Below, piece after piece: positions 48,300 to 56,900 of a stretch of DNA of 63,470 nt (positions are counted from its first letter, which is position 1; every line of letters begins with the position of its first letter). A model generated the notes under the pieces. That model did not search any database, was not told the origin of the DNA, and worked only from the letters and a program-made list of their open reading frames with translations. This DNA comes from Emiliania huxleyi CCMP1516 (taxonomy: Eukaryota; Haptophyta; Isochrysidales; Noelaerhabdaceae), in contig NW_005196603.1 of assembly GCF_000372725.1 (NCBI RefSeq), positions 391,775-455,244 on the forward strand, given 5' to 3'. The translations under genes were made by a program, and so were the position numbers.

Positions 48300-48515
48300 T
48301 CAGGTGTTCTCCTGCTCTAGGATCTCTTCAGGGAGGAGGTCGAGAGGGCGACAACTCGCAGTCTCGCTTTGCACGAGCTGTTGGGCGAGCTGTTGCGAGC
48401 CCTCGCTTTCCTGGCTCGCGCTCGAGGGTGAGGCTTGGCGGCCACCGCTTCGGAGGAATAGAAGGGCCGAGGAGACAGCGATGGCCACAATCGATCGGAG
48501 CTCACGCTCCTCCAT
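48300..48515 (-). CDS. Possible small membrane protein
   Basis: A 71-codon frame from an ATG at 48515: MEERELRSIVAIAVSSALLF L, then a Ser/Gln-rich segment and an acidic end (LDLLPEEILEQENT). The 13-residue hydrophobic stretch could be a short membrane anchor. Support is only composition and a clean ATG. It may equally be chance or a single exon of a larger gene. Confidence 0.25.
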   Translation of the reverse strand: MEERELRSIVAIAVSSALLFLRSGGRQASPSSASQESEGSQQLAQQLVQSETASCRPLDLLPEEILEQENT

Positions 48516-48946
48516 CGAGCGAGCGATGTAATGCTCGCGGCACCGTGTACGTTTCGGACGCCAATCTTTCTGTCTGTCTTACACACCTCCAAGCATGGAG
48601 GACGGGCCCACACGCACACACACGCTGCACACGATTGGCTCGGGAGCCGACACGAGGCACGCTGTCACCGGCCGTAGCACTGGGTCCGGACTGCTGGACA
48701 CACAGCACACAGCTCACAGAACAGCTCACGAGGTGGCGCTGTATAGTGGGGTTCTCAGGGACCGACACAGGAGAAGAAGGTGGGGCACAGGGACAGGACA
48801 CAGGACTCACGAACTGATATCCCAACCCGCGCCGGGGGCGGTGGCGCGCGCGAGCGCCGGGGTGTTTGGACCCGCAGTCTGGCAGGCGCCAGGCCACAGA
48901 TCCGCCGGCAGAGCCTTCAAGCCGCATCCGCGATCCGCGCCGGCTC

Positions 48947-49082
48947 TCAGAAGAGATCCTGCGCGGTGCTGACCGCGTCCTCGCAGCGGACCACCGAGTT
49001 CACGATGATGTCCGAGGAGAAGCGGTGCAGCTGCGGCACGATGCGGTAGTCGCACAATGCCGCATTGCGGTTTGCGGCACTC
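48947..49082 (-). CDS. Possible terminal exon of an unknown gene
   Basis: After an acceptor GCAGCAG|GAG (AG at 49083-49084) the frame reads SAANRNAALCDYRIVPQLHR FSSDIIVNSVVRCEDAVSTA QDLF and stops. Amino-acid composition and third-position GC are typical of real exons here. The acceptor obeys the local AG|G rule. Upstream exons on the minus strand (49100-49390) could not be traced with confidence. No family recognised. Confidence 0.33.
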
Positions 49083-49403
49083 CTGCTGCAACGCGCGCGC
49101 GGCGGTGAGGAGAGCGCGAGCCCTTGAGCTGCTGGAGTCAGTCCATCGCCCGCGCATGCGCGCTGGCCTTGAGGTGGTTCCACCAACAACTGGCCCAGGG
49201 GTTGTGACCCTGCGCAAAGCGCAGGAATTTGCCGAGCGCGCCCTTGGTCCTAGGGCCCCGCTCGGGGAGTTGAAGGCGGCCGCCGTGGTGCGCGTAAGGG
49301 TTCCGGAGAACCTCTTGGCACCACGCGAGTGGCGGCCGCCACTCCGACGCGCCGCCGGTGGCGCCGCGCAGAATCGGACGCCAATCCATACTAACTATCT
49401 TAA

Positions 49404-49557
49404 AATGAACTCGGGGCACGGGACGCGGCACAAACGGGGCACAAACGCCAGGCTACAAAGACGGGGAGGCACGTAGTGACGCAGGGGAGTCTAGGCGACG
49501 GCGGCGTCCTCCGACGCCGCGGCGAGCCTGAGCTCGGTCGCAATCTCTTCCGCCGCT
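49404..49557 (+). repeat. Interspersed repeat family B, second full copy
   Basis: Near-identical to 46517-46673 and in the same orientation, ending abruptly at TCTTCCGCCG followed by CTATCTATCTAGACAG. It encodes on the minus strand the last ~20 codons of the ETFGG ORF. The neighbour 49560-49830 has (CA)n and an ATTTTGTTTTCTTCC-rich stretch upstream of the Cys-rich gene and holds no other feature. Confidence 0.75.
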
Positions 49558-49830
49558 ATCTATCTAGACAGAGACGCAAACGCGGCCAAGTATGCATGTA
49601 CAACATGTGCCTCGAGAATCTCGAGATATTTTGTTTTCTTCCTTTCCTCTTCTACGGCCCATAAGGGGCCGTCGCCTACCGTGCCTTTTGTAGTGCCAGT
49701 CCGAGCCAGTCTGCTGTGAGTGAGTGAGTGCACACACACACACACACACTCTGCTGTGAAGGGCGCTTCTCAGTTAAAATTCTTCCTTTCTCGTGACACA
49801 TCCTTTGAAGGTGCGCGGTCTACCGGACGC

Positions 49831-49894
49831 ATGGCTTCAGCCCTTTTGCTTCTCGGCGCGGGATATCTCCGCGACGAGCCCACCGTCCCGCTGC

Positions 49895-49931
<37 letters not shown>

Positions 49932-50587
49932 ATTCGCGTGCAGTGATCTCGCCGTCCGCACGGTGCTCACCGAGGGCGCCTGCAAAAACGTCCGCTATCC
50001 AGAAAACAACTGCAGCAATTTCTTCTACCATAATGGGCCTCATATCGACCCCGACAAAGACAGGTGGCGGCTATGCGTGGCGCCGTCGGGTCCGGAGAAC
50101 GACGTGTGCGAGGGCATTCTTCTCACGGGCTGCTGGCCACCGCCGCCGCCGCTGCCGAACTCACCCCCGCCGCCACCCCTGGGCTGCGCTGCCGGAGCGC
50201 CGGCTTGCCCGCCCGGGTTCTACGAGATGCCCTCGCCGGGCGGCTGTCGAGACAACTTTTGCGGCACAGGACTGTACGACGCGTTCAAGGGCCTCGACAC
50301 CGAGAGTAAATGCGCCGCTCTATCCACTGAGCCGCTCGGCGCGCTGGCGTCCCCGCGGGCGCGAGTCTTGACATTTCGCTGTGTGAGCAGGCGCGGAGGC
50401 GTGTCTCCGCATGGACTGGTGCAAGGCGTACGAGTGGTTTCCGCTGCCCCCTGCGCTGCTACCGTCGGGGGCGCCCTGCGAGCTGCATCGCGACTATCCA
50501 GTGCAGGCGGCGGAGGACTGTGGTGAGACCGGCGCAAGCAGCCTCGCGCACTGCTGCTGCGTGAGGCTCCCGGGGCCGTCGGAGTGA
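49831..50587 (+). CDS. Secreted Cys/Pro-rich protein, two exons
   Basis: Exons 49831-50305 and 50391-50587 give 223 aa. It begins MASALLLLGAGYLRDEP, a short weak signal peptide, then a Ser/Pro-rich hinge (PPPPPPPPFACSDLAVRTVL). A Cys-rich domain follows (GACKNVRYPENNCSNFFYHN, RWRLCVAPSGPENDVCEGIL LTGCWPP), a second Pro hinge, then CGTGLYDAFKGLDTESAEAC LRMDWCKAYEWFPLPPALLP and AAEDCGETGASSLAHCCCVR LPGPSE. The GT-AG intron (50306-50390) ends GTGTGAGCAG|G, resembling the short introner-like element's 3' end. Alternating Cys modules and Pro hinges suggest an extracellular matrix or scale component; this is inference. Confidence 0.65.
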
Positions 50588-50621
50588 CCCTCTAGAGATC
50601 CGGCCGGGGCATGCTCTCGTG

Positions 50622-50640
50622 TGCGTGCGTGCGTGCGTGC

Positions 50641-50723
<83 letters not shown>

Positions 50724-50753
50724 GGGTGTTGGGTGAGAGAGATTTTAGAGAGA

Positions 50754-50816
<63 letters not shown>
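50622..50816. repeat. (GTGC)n and (TG)n microsatellites
   Basis: GTGC units at 50622-50645 pass into (GT)n to about 50722, then after GAGAGAGATTTTAGAGAG a second (TG)n run at about 50757-50815. Located 35 bp after the Cys-rich gene's stop. Confidence 0.95.
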
Positions 50817-50817
<1 letters not shown>

Positions 50818-50974
50818 CACATAAAGCGTATACTCACTCTCACACGCTATGGGCCGAGAGGATGACACGGACAACCGCGAGGCAGCTGGCAGGGCGCGCC
50901 ACCGCGCGTGGGCCGTGGGTCTTGGCCTCTTGCCGGCGCGCCTCCTGTAGCTGCACGTAGACGTACTCTTTAGT

Positions 50975-51095
50975 TGCGTTACGGAGGAAGAAATGGAGCA
51001 CTTGGAGTGCATTTGGACAAAGTGCGGAAGAGGTGCCGAACGTTTCTTTTTCTCGGCTATGATAAATTCTTTTTCTTGGCGATCGCTTCATTCCC
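50975..51095. repeat. Dispersed repeat ends shared with 60374-60406 and 62948-62976
   Basis: The 33 bp at 50975-51007 (TGCGTTACGGAGGAAGAAAT plus GGAGCACTTGGAG) are identical to 60374-60406. The 29 bp at 51067-51095 (TTCTTTTTCTTGGCGATCGC plus TTCATTCCC) are identical to 62948-62976, just upstream of the sigma-factor ATG. GGAGCACTTGGAG also occurs at 23282-23297. These look like ends of one element family cut at different points. Confidence 0.6.
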
Positions 51096-51160
51096 TCTGT
51101 GCCACAAATGCATCCGCGTCGCACGCGGTGATGGACACGGGCCTCGGGCGAAGCTCCGAG

Positions 51161-51709
51161 ATGCAATCTGCGGGCCAGTCAGGTCGAACCACTCACCCCC
51201 AGTGCCCCGCCCGGTCTGCGCGCCGTCCAGCAGCGCGGCGGCGCAGTCGGCGACGTCGCGCACATCGATCATTGAGATCGGAGAAAGGGCGAACGGGTGC
51301 GAGCACTCGTCAGCCTCACGTAGAGGGCCGGCCACGCCTGTTCACGGCCAGAGGTGTGAGCAGAGTGCAGACGAGTGGGCCGCGCGGCACAGACCGCCCT
51401 CGGCGCAGCCTGCTGGGGCGAGTTGCTGCACGCGACAAAGAGCCGAAAGCCCGAAGGGACGGACCCAAAAGCTTCCGCGAGCGCCTCCGCGTCGTCGTAT
51501 GCGGCACAGAGGCACTGCACGCCTTCATGCATCGCTTGTGCCTTTTCGGCGTCCCGGGCCAGCACATAAACGCCCTCGGCACTGCCACGGCGAGACACGA
51601 GGGAGCGGACGACGGCGGAACCGACGCGACCCGTGGCGCCACTGACGACCACAGGTGGGAGCGTGGCAGCGGCGACGGTGGCGAGGCACGCAGCGATGCG
51701 TAGGCGCAT
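51161..51709 (-). pseudogene. Truncated NmrA-like/atypical SDR NAD(P)-binding gene
   Basis: The start is intact: MRLRIAACLATVAAATLPPV VVSGATGRVGSAVVRSLVSR has a leader and the Rossmann GATGRVG, then GVYVLARDAEKAQAMHEGVQ and SGFRLFVACSNSPQQ. After a short intron whose end (CTCTGGCCGTGAACAG|G) matches the introner-like 3' end, the frame resumes as GPLREADECSHPFALSPISM IDVRDVADCAAALLDGAQTG and GGEWFDLTGPQ. Relatives have roughly 70-80 residues between these blocks and more at the C-terminus. Both are absent here, so this is an internally deleted, C-terminally truncated copy, unless additional exons were lost from the assembly. Confidence 0.6.
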
Positions 51710-51780
51710 ATATGCTTTTCGAAGGGGTGCTCGTGCAGCTGTCGTGGCGCGACGGGGTGCAGGAAGCCAGCTTGGCCGTA

Positions 51781-51800
51781 CCTAACCTAACCTAACCTAA
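51781..51800. repeat. (CCTAA)4 array
   Basis: Four perfect CCTAA units, the complement of TTAGG. It lies 290 bp from a TTAGGG array and is followed by (CCCA)n-type repeats with CACGGCCCGGCTGAGGCTTG units (about 51820-52010). Confidence 0.85.
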
Positions 51801-52091
51801 ATGTGCACGAGCTTCTTGAGTCACCCACCCACCCACCTCACGGCCCGGCTGAGGCTTGGAACCACCCACCCACCCCACCCACCTCACGGCCTGGCTGGGG
51901 CTTGGAACCACCCACCCAACCCCGGCCCCACCCACCTCACGGCCCGCGGCTGATGAGGCGAGGAAACCCACCCGCACACCGACCGACCCACCCCCACCAC
52001 CCAACCAACCACCGGCCACGGGAGACACAAGCAAGGTAGCAAAGCACCCAGCCCCGCGCGCCTTATACAGCACAGCCGGACCCACAGCCGA

Positions 52092-52143
52092 GGGTTAGGG
52101 TTAGGGTTTTAGGGTTAGAGTTAGGGTTAGGGTTAGGGTTGGG
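52092..52143 (+). repeat. Interstitial telomere-like (TTAGGG)n
   Basis: About eight TTAGGG units with one TTTTAGGG and one TTAGAG variant. This is the vertebrate-type telomere sequence, also used by several algae. It ends in GGGTTGGGTCAGAGAG. Confidence 0.9.
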
Positions 52144-52255
52144 TCAGAGAGTTCAAAAGCCGTTATGCAGCTCCTAAGAACGGGCCGCTTCGGGTCGGAA
52201 TGGAGGAACCAGCGGTCCGTTGACGCGAGCTCTCGGTGAATGCTCCGAGTTCTTC

Positions 52256-52337
52256 GGGTTAGGGTTAGGGTTAGTAGGGTTAGGGTTAGGGTTGGGGTTG
52301 GGGTTAGGGTTAGGGTTAGGCTTAGGGGTAGGGGTAG
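52256..52337 (+). repeat. Interstitial telomere-like (TTAGGG)n, second block
   Basis: About twelve units with TTGGGG, TTAGTAGGG and TTAGGGG variants, degenerating rightward into TTAGGCTTAGGGGTAGGGGT. Confidence 0.9.
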
Positions 52338-52426
52338 CTTGTTGTCGTCGCGCCGATAAGACAGAGAGACACGGGCAGCAGACCGCGACCCAATCGACGC
52401 ACCAGTGAGAGCATGGTTGGGCGTGT

Positions 52427-53060
52427 GAGCCGCCATCTTGGACCGTGAGGCGAGTATTTGCAACCGTTAGCTCGCCGCCGCCCCTACTCCGCCGCCGCCG
52501 CCCTCCCGAGGGCAGATAATAGCCCAAGTCGATGAGTGCGTCCAGCTCTCGGTATCTGGGTGGCAGGCGGGACTAGAGAGGCACGCTGGTGCACGGTTGG
52601 GGGCGCGAGCCGCCATCTTGGACCGTGAGGCGAGTATTTGCAACCGTTAGCTCGCCGCCGCCCCTACTCCGCCGCCGCCGCCCTCCCGAGGGCAGATAAT
52701 AGCCCAAGTCGATGAGTGCGTCCAGCTCTCGGTATCTGGGTGGCAGGCGGGACTAGAGAGGCACGCTGGTGCACGGTTGCGGGCGCGAGCCGCCTCCCAT
52801 CTTGGACCGTGAGGCGAGTATTTGCAACCGTTAGCTCGCCGCCGCCCCTACTCCGCCGCCGCCGCCCTCCCGAGGGCAGATAATAGCCCAAGTCGATGAG
52901 TGCGCCCCAGCCTCGACATTTCGGCGGCAGAGGCGACCCATGCGATGCACCAGAGCACGGCTGGGCGTGTGAGCAGCCGTGTGAGGCGAATATTTGTCAT
53001 CGGGAGCGCGCCGCCGACTCTACACCGCCGCCGCCGCCCTCCCGAGGACAGGAGTCAGAT
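52427..53060. repeat. 180-bp tandem satellite, three full units and one degenerate
   Basis: Units begin at about 52427, 52607 and 52787 (GAGCCGCCATCTTGGACCGT). The first two periods are exactly 180 bp; the third unit has a 4-bp insertion. A degenerate fourth unit (GTGAGGCGAATATTTGTCAT) starts at about 52980. Units contain GCAACCGTTAGCTCGCCGCC and GGGCAGATAATAGCCCAAGT. On the minus strand each unit has the coding-like string RYRELDALIDLGYYLPSG, and the end of the array overlaps an ankyrin-type terminal exon, from which the satellite may derive. Confidence 0.88.
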
Positions 53061-53400
53061 AATAACGGCCGCCTCGTCGTCGAGCTCGGCGGAGACGATG
53101 GTCGCATCGCGTTTGAACCCCTCGAGCTGCTCGAGCGGCGTCGCCCCCCCCACTCGTCGAGCGTAACAGCAGTCCGCCCTCGGAGGACTTGTTGAGCGCG
53201 CCGTAAGCCGCCCGTAAAGCACGCGGCAGCCGTCGCGCGTCGGGGAGCGCGATCTCGGTCAGCTGGTGCCGACGCGTGGGCACGGTGCGAGGAACGACAT
53301 GCTGTGGCAACGACGAGAGCTGTGCCTCGAAGACGCGCGCGAGGGGAGAGAGAAACGACCAAACAAACCCACCCCAAAAACACCCACCCACCCACCCACT
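53055..53400 (-). pseudogene. Relic terminal exons with an ankyrin-type end
   Basis: The last readable exon is GATPLEQLEGFKRDATIVSA ELDDEAAVII with a TGA at 53055-53057. Upstream in another frame (about 53165-53340) is QLSSLPQHVVPRTVPTRRHQ LTEIALPDARRLPRALRAAY GALNKSSEG. Both look coding by composition, and the first matches the TPLEQLEG ending of ankyrin proteins. No start or repeat array is left, so this is a fragment next to the satellite. The (CCCA)n run at 53385-53425 interrupts it upstream. Confidence 0.4.
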
Positions 53401-53493
53401 CACCCACCCACCCACCACCCATCCGGGGCCTACGAAGCCTTTACGGTCGGTAAGGTACCCAGCCAGCCACATCAGGATTTCCCCGCTTGCATC

Positions 53494-53517
53494 ATATCAT
53501 GGTTTTCGCCATGATAT
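53494..53517. other. Short AT-rich hairpin
   Basis: ATATCATGG (53494-53502), loop TTTTCG, CCATGATAT (53509-53517), followed by another TCATGATAT. Adjacent 53560-53660 has a ~50-bp tandem duplication (CACGCTCTTGAAATCACACC), and 53770-53990 a ~155-bp duplication (GACAGGCTGCTACG to CATGACTCTACATGCG). No gene is present in 53400-53998. Confidence 0.6.
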
Positions 53518-53998
53518 TATGGAGTCATGATATCCGAAAGCTCGGCACGTCATTTTCACGCTCTTGAAATCACACCTTGCGATTTCACACAAGGATCACG
53601 CTCTTGAAATCACACCTTGGTCCTTGCGATTTCACACAAAGAAATCACGCTCGCCGCTCGGAGCCCGGAGCGATTTTTTGTTTGGTGCGCGCGCTTCTAC
53701 TGTACACGCGGGCGCAACGAACATGGCTAGTACAGCAGAGCACATGCGAGGGCACCGGCGCCGCGACTTCAGACAGGCTGCTACGACTAGTGGAGAGGCA
53801 AAGCGTCTATCATGACTCTACATGCGGCGTTGGCAATCGGCGCGCCTATGGTGTGGACTCGCACCGAAGGTAGTGTACAGTCGTCCCCAACGTCGCGCAC
53901 CTACAGCCCTCTCCACCCAGACAGACAGGCTGCTACGGCTAGTGGAGGGGCAAATCATGACTCTACATGCGACGTTGGCGATCGGTGCGCCCACTTTT

Positions 53999-56900
53999 TC
54001 AAGAACGGATGTCAAGCTGCCGGTACGCGAGCGCGACGCAGACGGCCTGCTCCATGGGTGAGGAGAAGAGCGGGATCGCGATGTCGTTGTAGACGCCGCC
54101 ACGCTCGAGGTCCTCGGGCGTCGTATACCTCACGTGGTCGAATGTGCACCTGTGGCGCCCCTCGCGCTGCTCGTGCACCATGACCTGCAGCGAGAGGCAA
54201 CGAGCGTCAGAGCTGGGCCCTCGGGAGGCGGCAGAGGGCTCAGTGCGGTGCAGCTAGTGCAGAGCGCGCCAGGGAGATCCCGCGCTGCCGGGCCTCGCGG
54301 ATCTCGTTGGCGAGAGCGTCGGCGCCCGCGCGGTTGGCGTCGAAGGTTGTCAATGTGAGGTAGAGCAGCATGTGCGTCGCATCGCTCAGGCTGTCCGCGC
54401 GCTCGATCGAGCAGTGGATGCGCAGGTCCGAAGGCTTTAGCTCGGTCCTCGCGGCGAATCCACGCCAAGCGCGCTGGATCCTGACGCTCGCCCCGACAGC
54501 TCCAGAGTGACGCGCCAGCTTCACGTCGGACAACTGCCGTTCGACGTGAGGGACGTCGGTGGAGGTGGTGCGGTTCCCGCCTCGCCAGCCACCGCCGAGG
54601 ATCGCGCGGCGGCCACGTCGCTCGCCGAACGAGGTCGGACCGGCCGCGGGGACGGCGGCGGCAACGATCCCATCTAGAATGCGGTTGGCGCCCTGGTTGT
54701 TGTCGCGGCTGGCAAAGATGCGCACCGGGTGAGAGACTGAGATTGTCTCCTCGGTGAGCGAGTTTGGCAGGTAGAGCGCGTTGAGACTCCGCCCAAACGT
54801 GTGTAGCAGTGACGCGATCTGCAGCAACGAGACTCGGTTCAGGTCGCTGAGGCGATGCCAGCGCACGAGCGGCCGTTTGGAGTCAAAGACGAGCTCGCGC
54901 AGCTCCTCTGGGCACTCCTGCCGCAGCACCTCGAGCCGGTCGCCGCCCTTGGCCTCGGCGTGCTCGTGGACAAGGATGACGGGCTTGCTGCTTGTCACTG
55001 CCGCTCGGACCTCGCGCAGGCAATTGCGCGATAGGAAGTAGCCCTTGCTAAGGAAGAGCAGCACGACCTGTGATTTGGCGACGTACTCCTCTAAGCGGTC
55101 GATGTTTTCAAGGTCATCGACGTCGCGAAAGACACGCACATGGGCGGGCAGAAAGCCCAAGAGTTGCTGCTTGATCATCGCAATCTGGTCCTGCCCAGAC
55201 AGCCACGTGTGGCTCAGGAAGAGGTGGAACTCGTCCGCGCCCACTGGGGCGATGTCGGGAGGCAAGTGCGTCCGGCGGCACAGGAACTGCTGATTTGGCC
55301 TGTGCCGCTGCCGCTGCAGCCGCCGCACGACATAGGCGGCGCAGCAGCAACCCAGGAGGAGGACGGCCCCCACGACGCTGCACACGACGACAATTAGGGT
55401 CGTCGAGTCGTCGTTCGACGAGCACTCCTCCGTGGTCGAGGCGGGCAGCGCCCAGCGGCCAGTGGCTGGCACATTCACCCCAGCGGGCCCGCCCGGAGCC
55501 GGCCTTTGCAGGCCCGCGCGCGGCAGGTCGCAGTCGCTGGCGTCATCCCATCGCCACGTGGTCCTCCTCACCGGAGGGTCCGACGAGTCGCAGTCGCTTG
55601 TCTCGGAGAGCATGTCTGCTCGGTCGCACCGCCGGGAGCACTGGAAGACAAAGTGGACCGTCGCGCCGGCCGAAGTGCTCACGCCGTCAGAGACCGAGAA
55701 GGAGAACGAGTCGGGTCCGCACACCTCGGTCTGTATGCTCACCTGGGCCGACTCCACCAGCGGGGGAGACACCGGCGCGCGGCATGCGGTCCGGCAAGTC
55801 CCCCTGCTCCAAATCGTCAGGTTGGCGCTGGTGTCGCAATCGTCGACGTCGTCGCACCAAGCGCACGTCCCGTTGGGCGGGGACGCGACGCTGCAAAAGA
55901 GAAGAGAGCCAGTCATCGGGCTGGACGGGCACGGTTGAGCCTCAGAGCAGGGGATCTCTCCGCCCGCGACGGGCGCCGCGGCCATCGGGATCACTCGCCC
56001 AATCCCAATTTCTCCCGCCGCGTCAGACAGCGTCGCGTGAGTCGGCAGCCTGTGGATCTTGAACGTGAGCGTGTCCGACCTGTCAACGTCTCGCGCCTTC
56101 ATCGAGAAGAAGCTCGCGCCCACTAGACCTTTCAGCGGGAAAGCGACCGCGTCGTCAACGGGCACTCCGACCGCCTTGGGCGCGTCATTGACGGCGACGA
56201 TCGAGATGGAGACGAGCTCCGACTCCGTCGTGCGGAAAGGGTCGCCGGGACAGTCCGTCGCAACGTAGCGGAAGCTGTCCTCGCCGACGGCATTGTCGTG
56301 CGGACGGTACACGACCGCACGAGCCGTCGTGCGGATTGCGGCGGGCTGCAGCGCCTCCGAGCCGAACACTTCGACATAATCGATGTAGTTCCTAGGATTG
56401 GGAGGGGGGATGAGGATAGTGGCTATCAGAGGGGCGGGGAATGGGCGGGCGATCTCGCGCCAGTCGTCAATGCCGGTCTCTGCGCTGGTGTCGACCGCGA
56501 TCCGCAGGACCGAGACGGGGAAATGGGTTCGACAAATTGAGGGCGCCCAGAGGTGGTAGGTGCGCATGCTAGTGTACTTCGTCGCAACCTCGCGCTGCGG
56601 CTTGCCCGAGTATACCTCCACCCACGAGCCGTCCGGACTCTGGGCCAGGATCTTTACGACCTGTCCCATCCCTCGCGGGGAGCCAATCTCGAGCCGGACG
56701 ACGTAGACGGGCCGTGCGATCGCCACGTCAATGTACTCGGTGAACGGCGGGTAAAAGTCTCGCTGCCGATGGTCGACGAGGAACTGCGCGCCGAAGGCGA
56801 CCGACTTGTCGGGGTCGCTCAAATTCTCGTCGACCAGCCCCTGCTTGAGCGGGCTCCACACGCCAGCGGCTAGAGGGACAATCTGTGCCCGGGGCACGCT

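Noticed and set aside
50494..51012. Frames encoding poly Thr-His or Cys-Val over the (TG)n tracts
   Set aside because: Pure microsatellite translation products.
51781..52337. A true chromosome end
   Set aside because: Genes and unique sequence continue on both sides and the arrays are short and degenerate, so they are interstitial unless the assembly is wrong.
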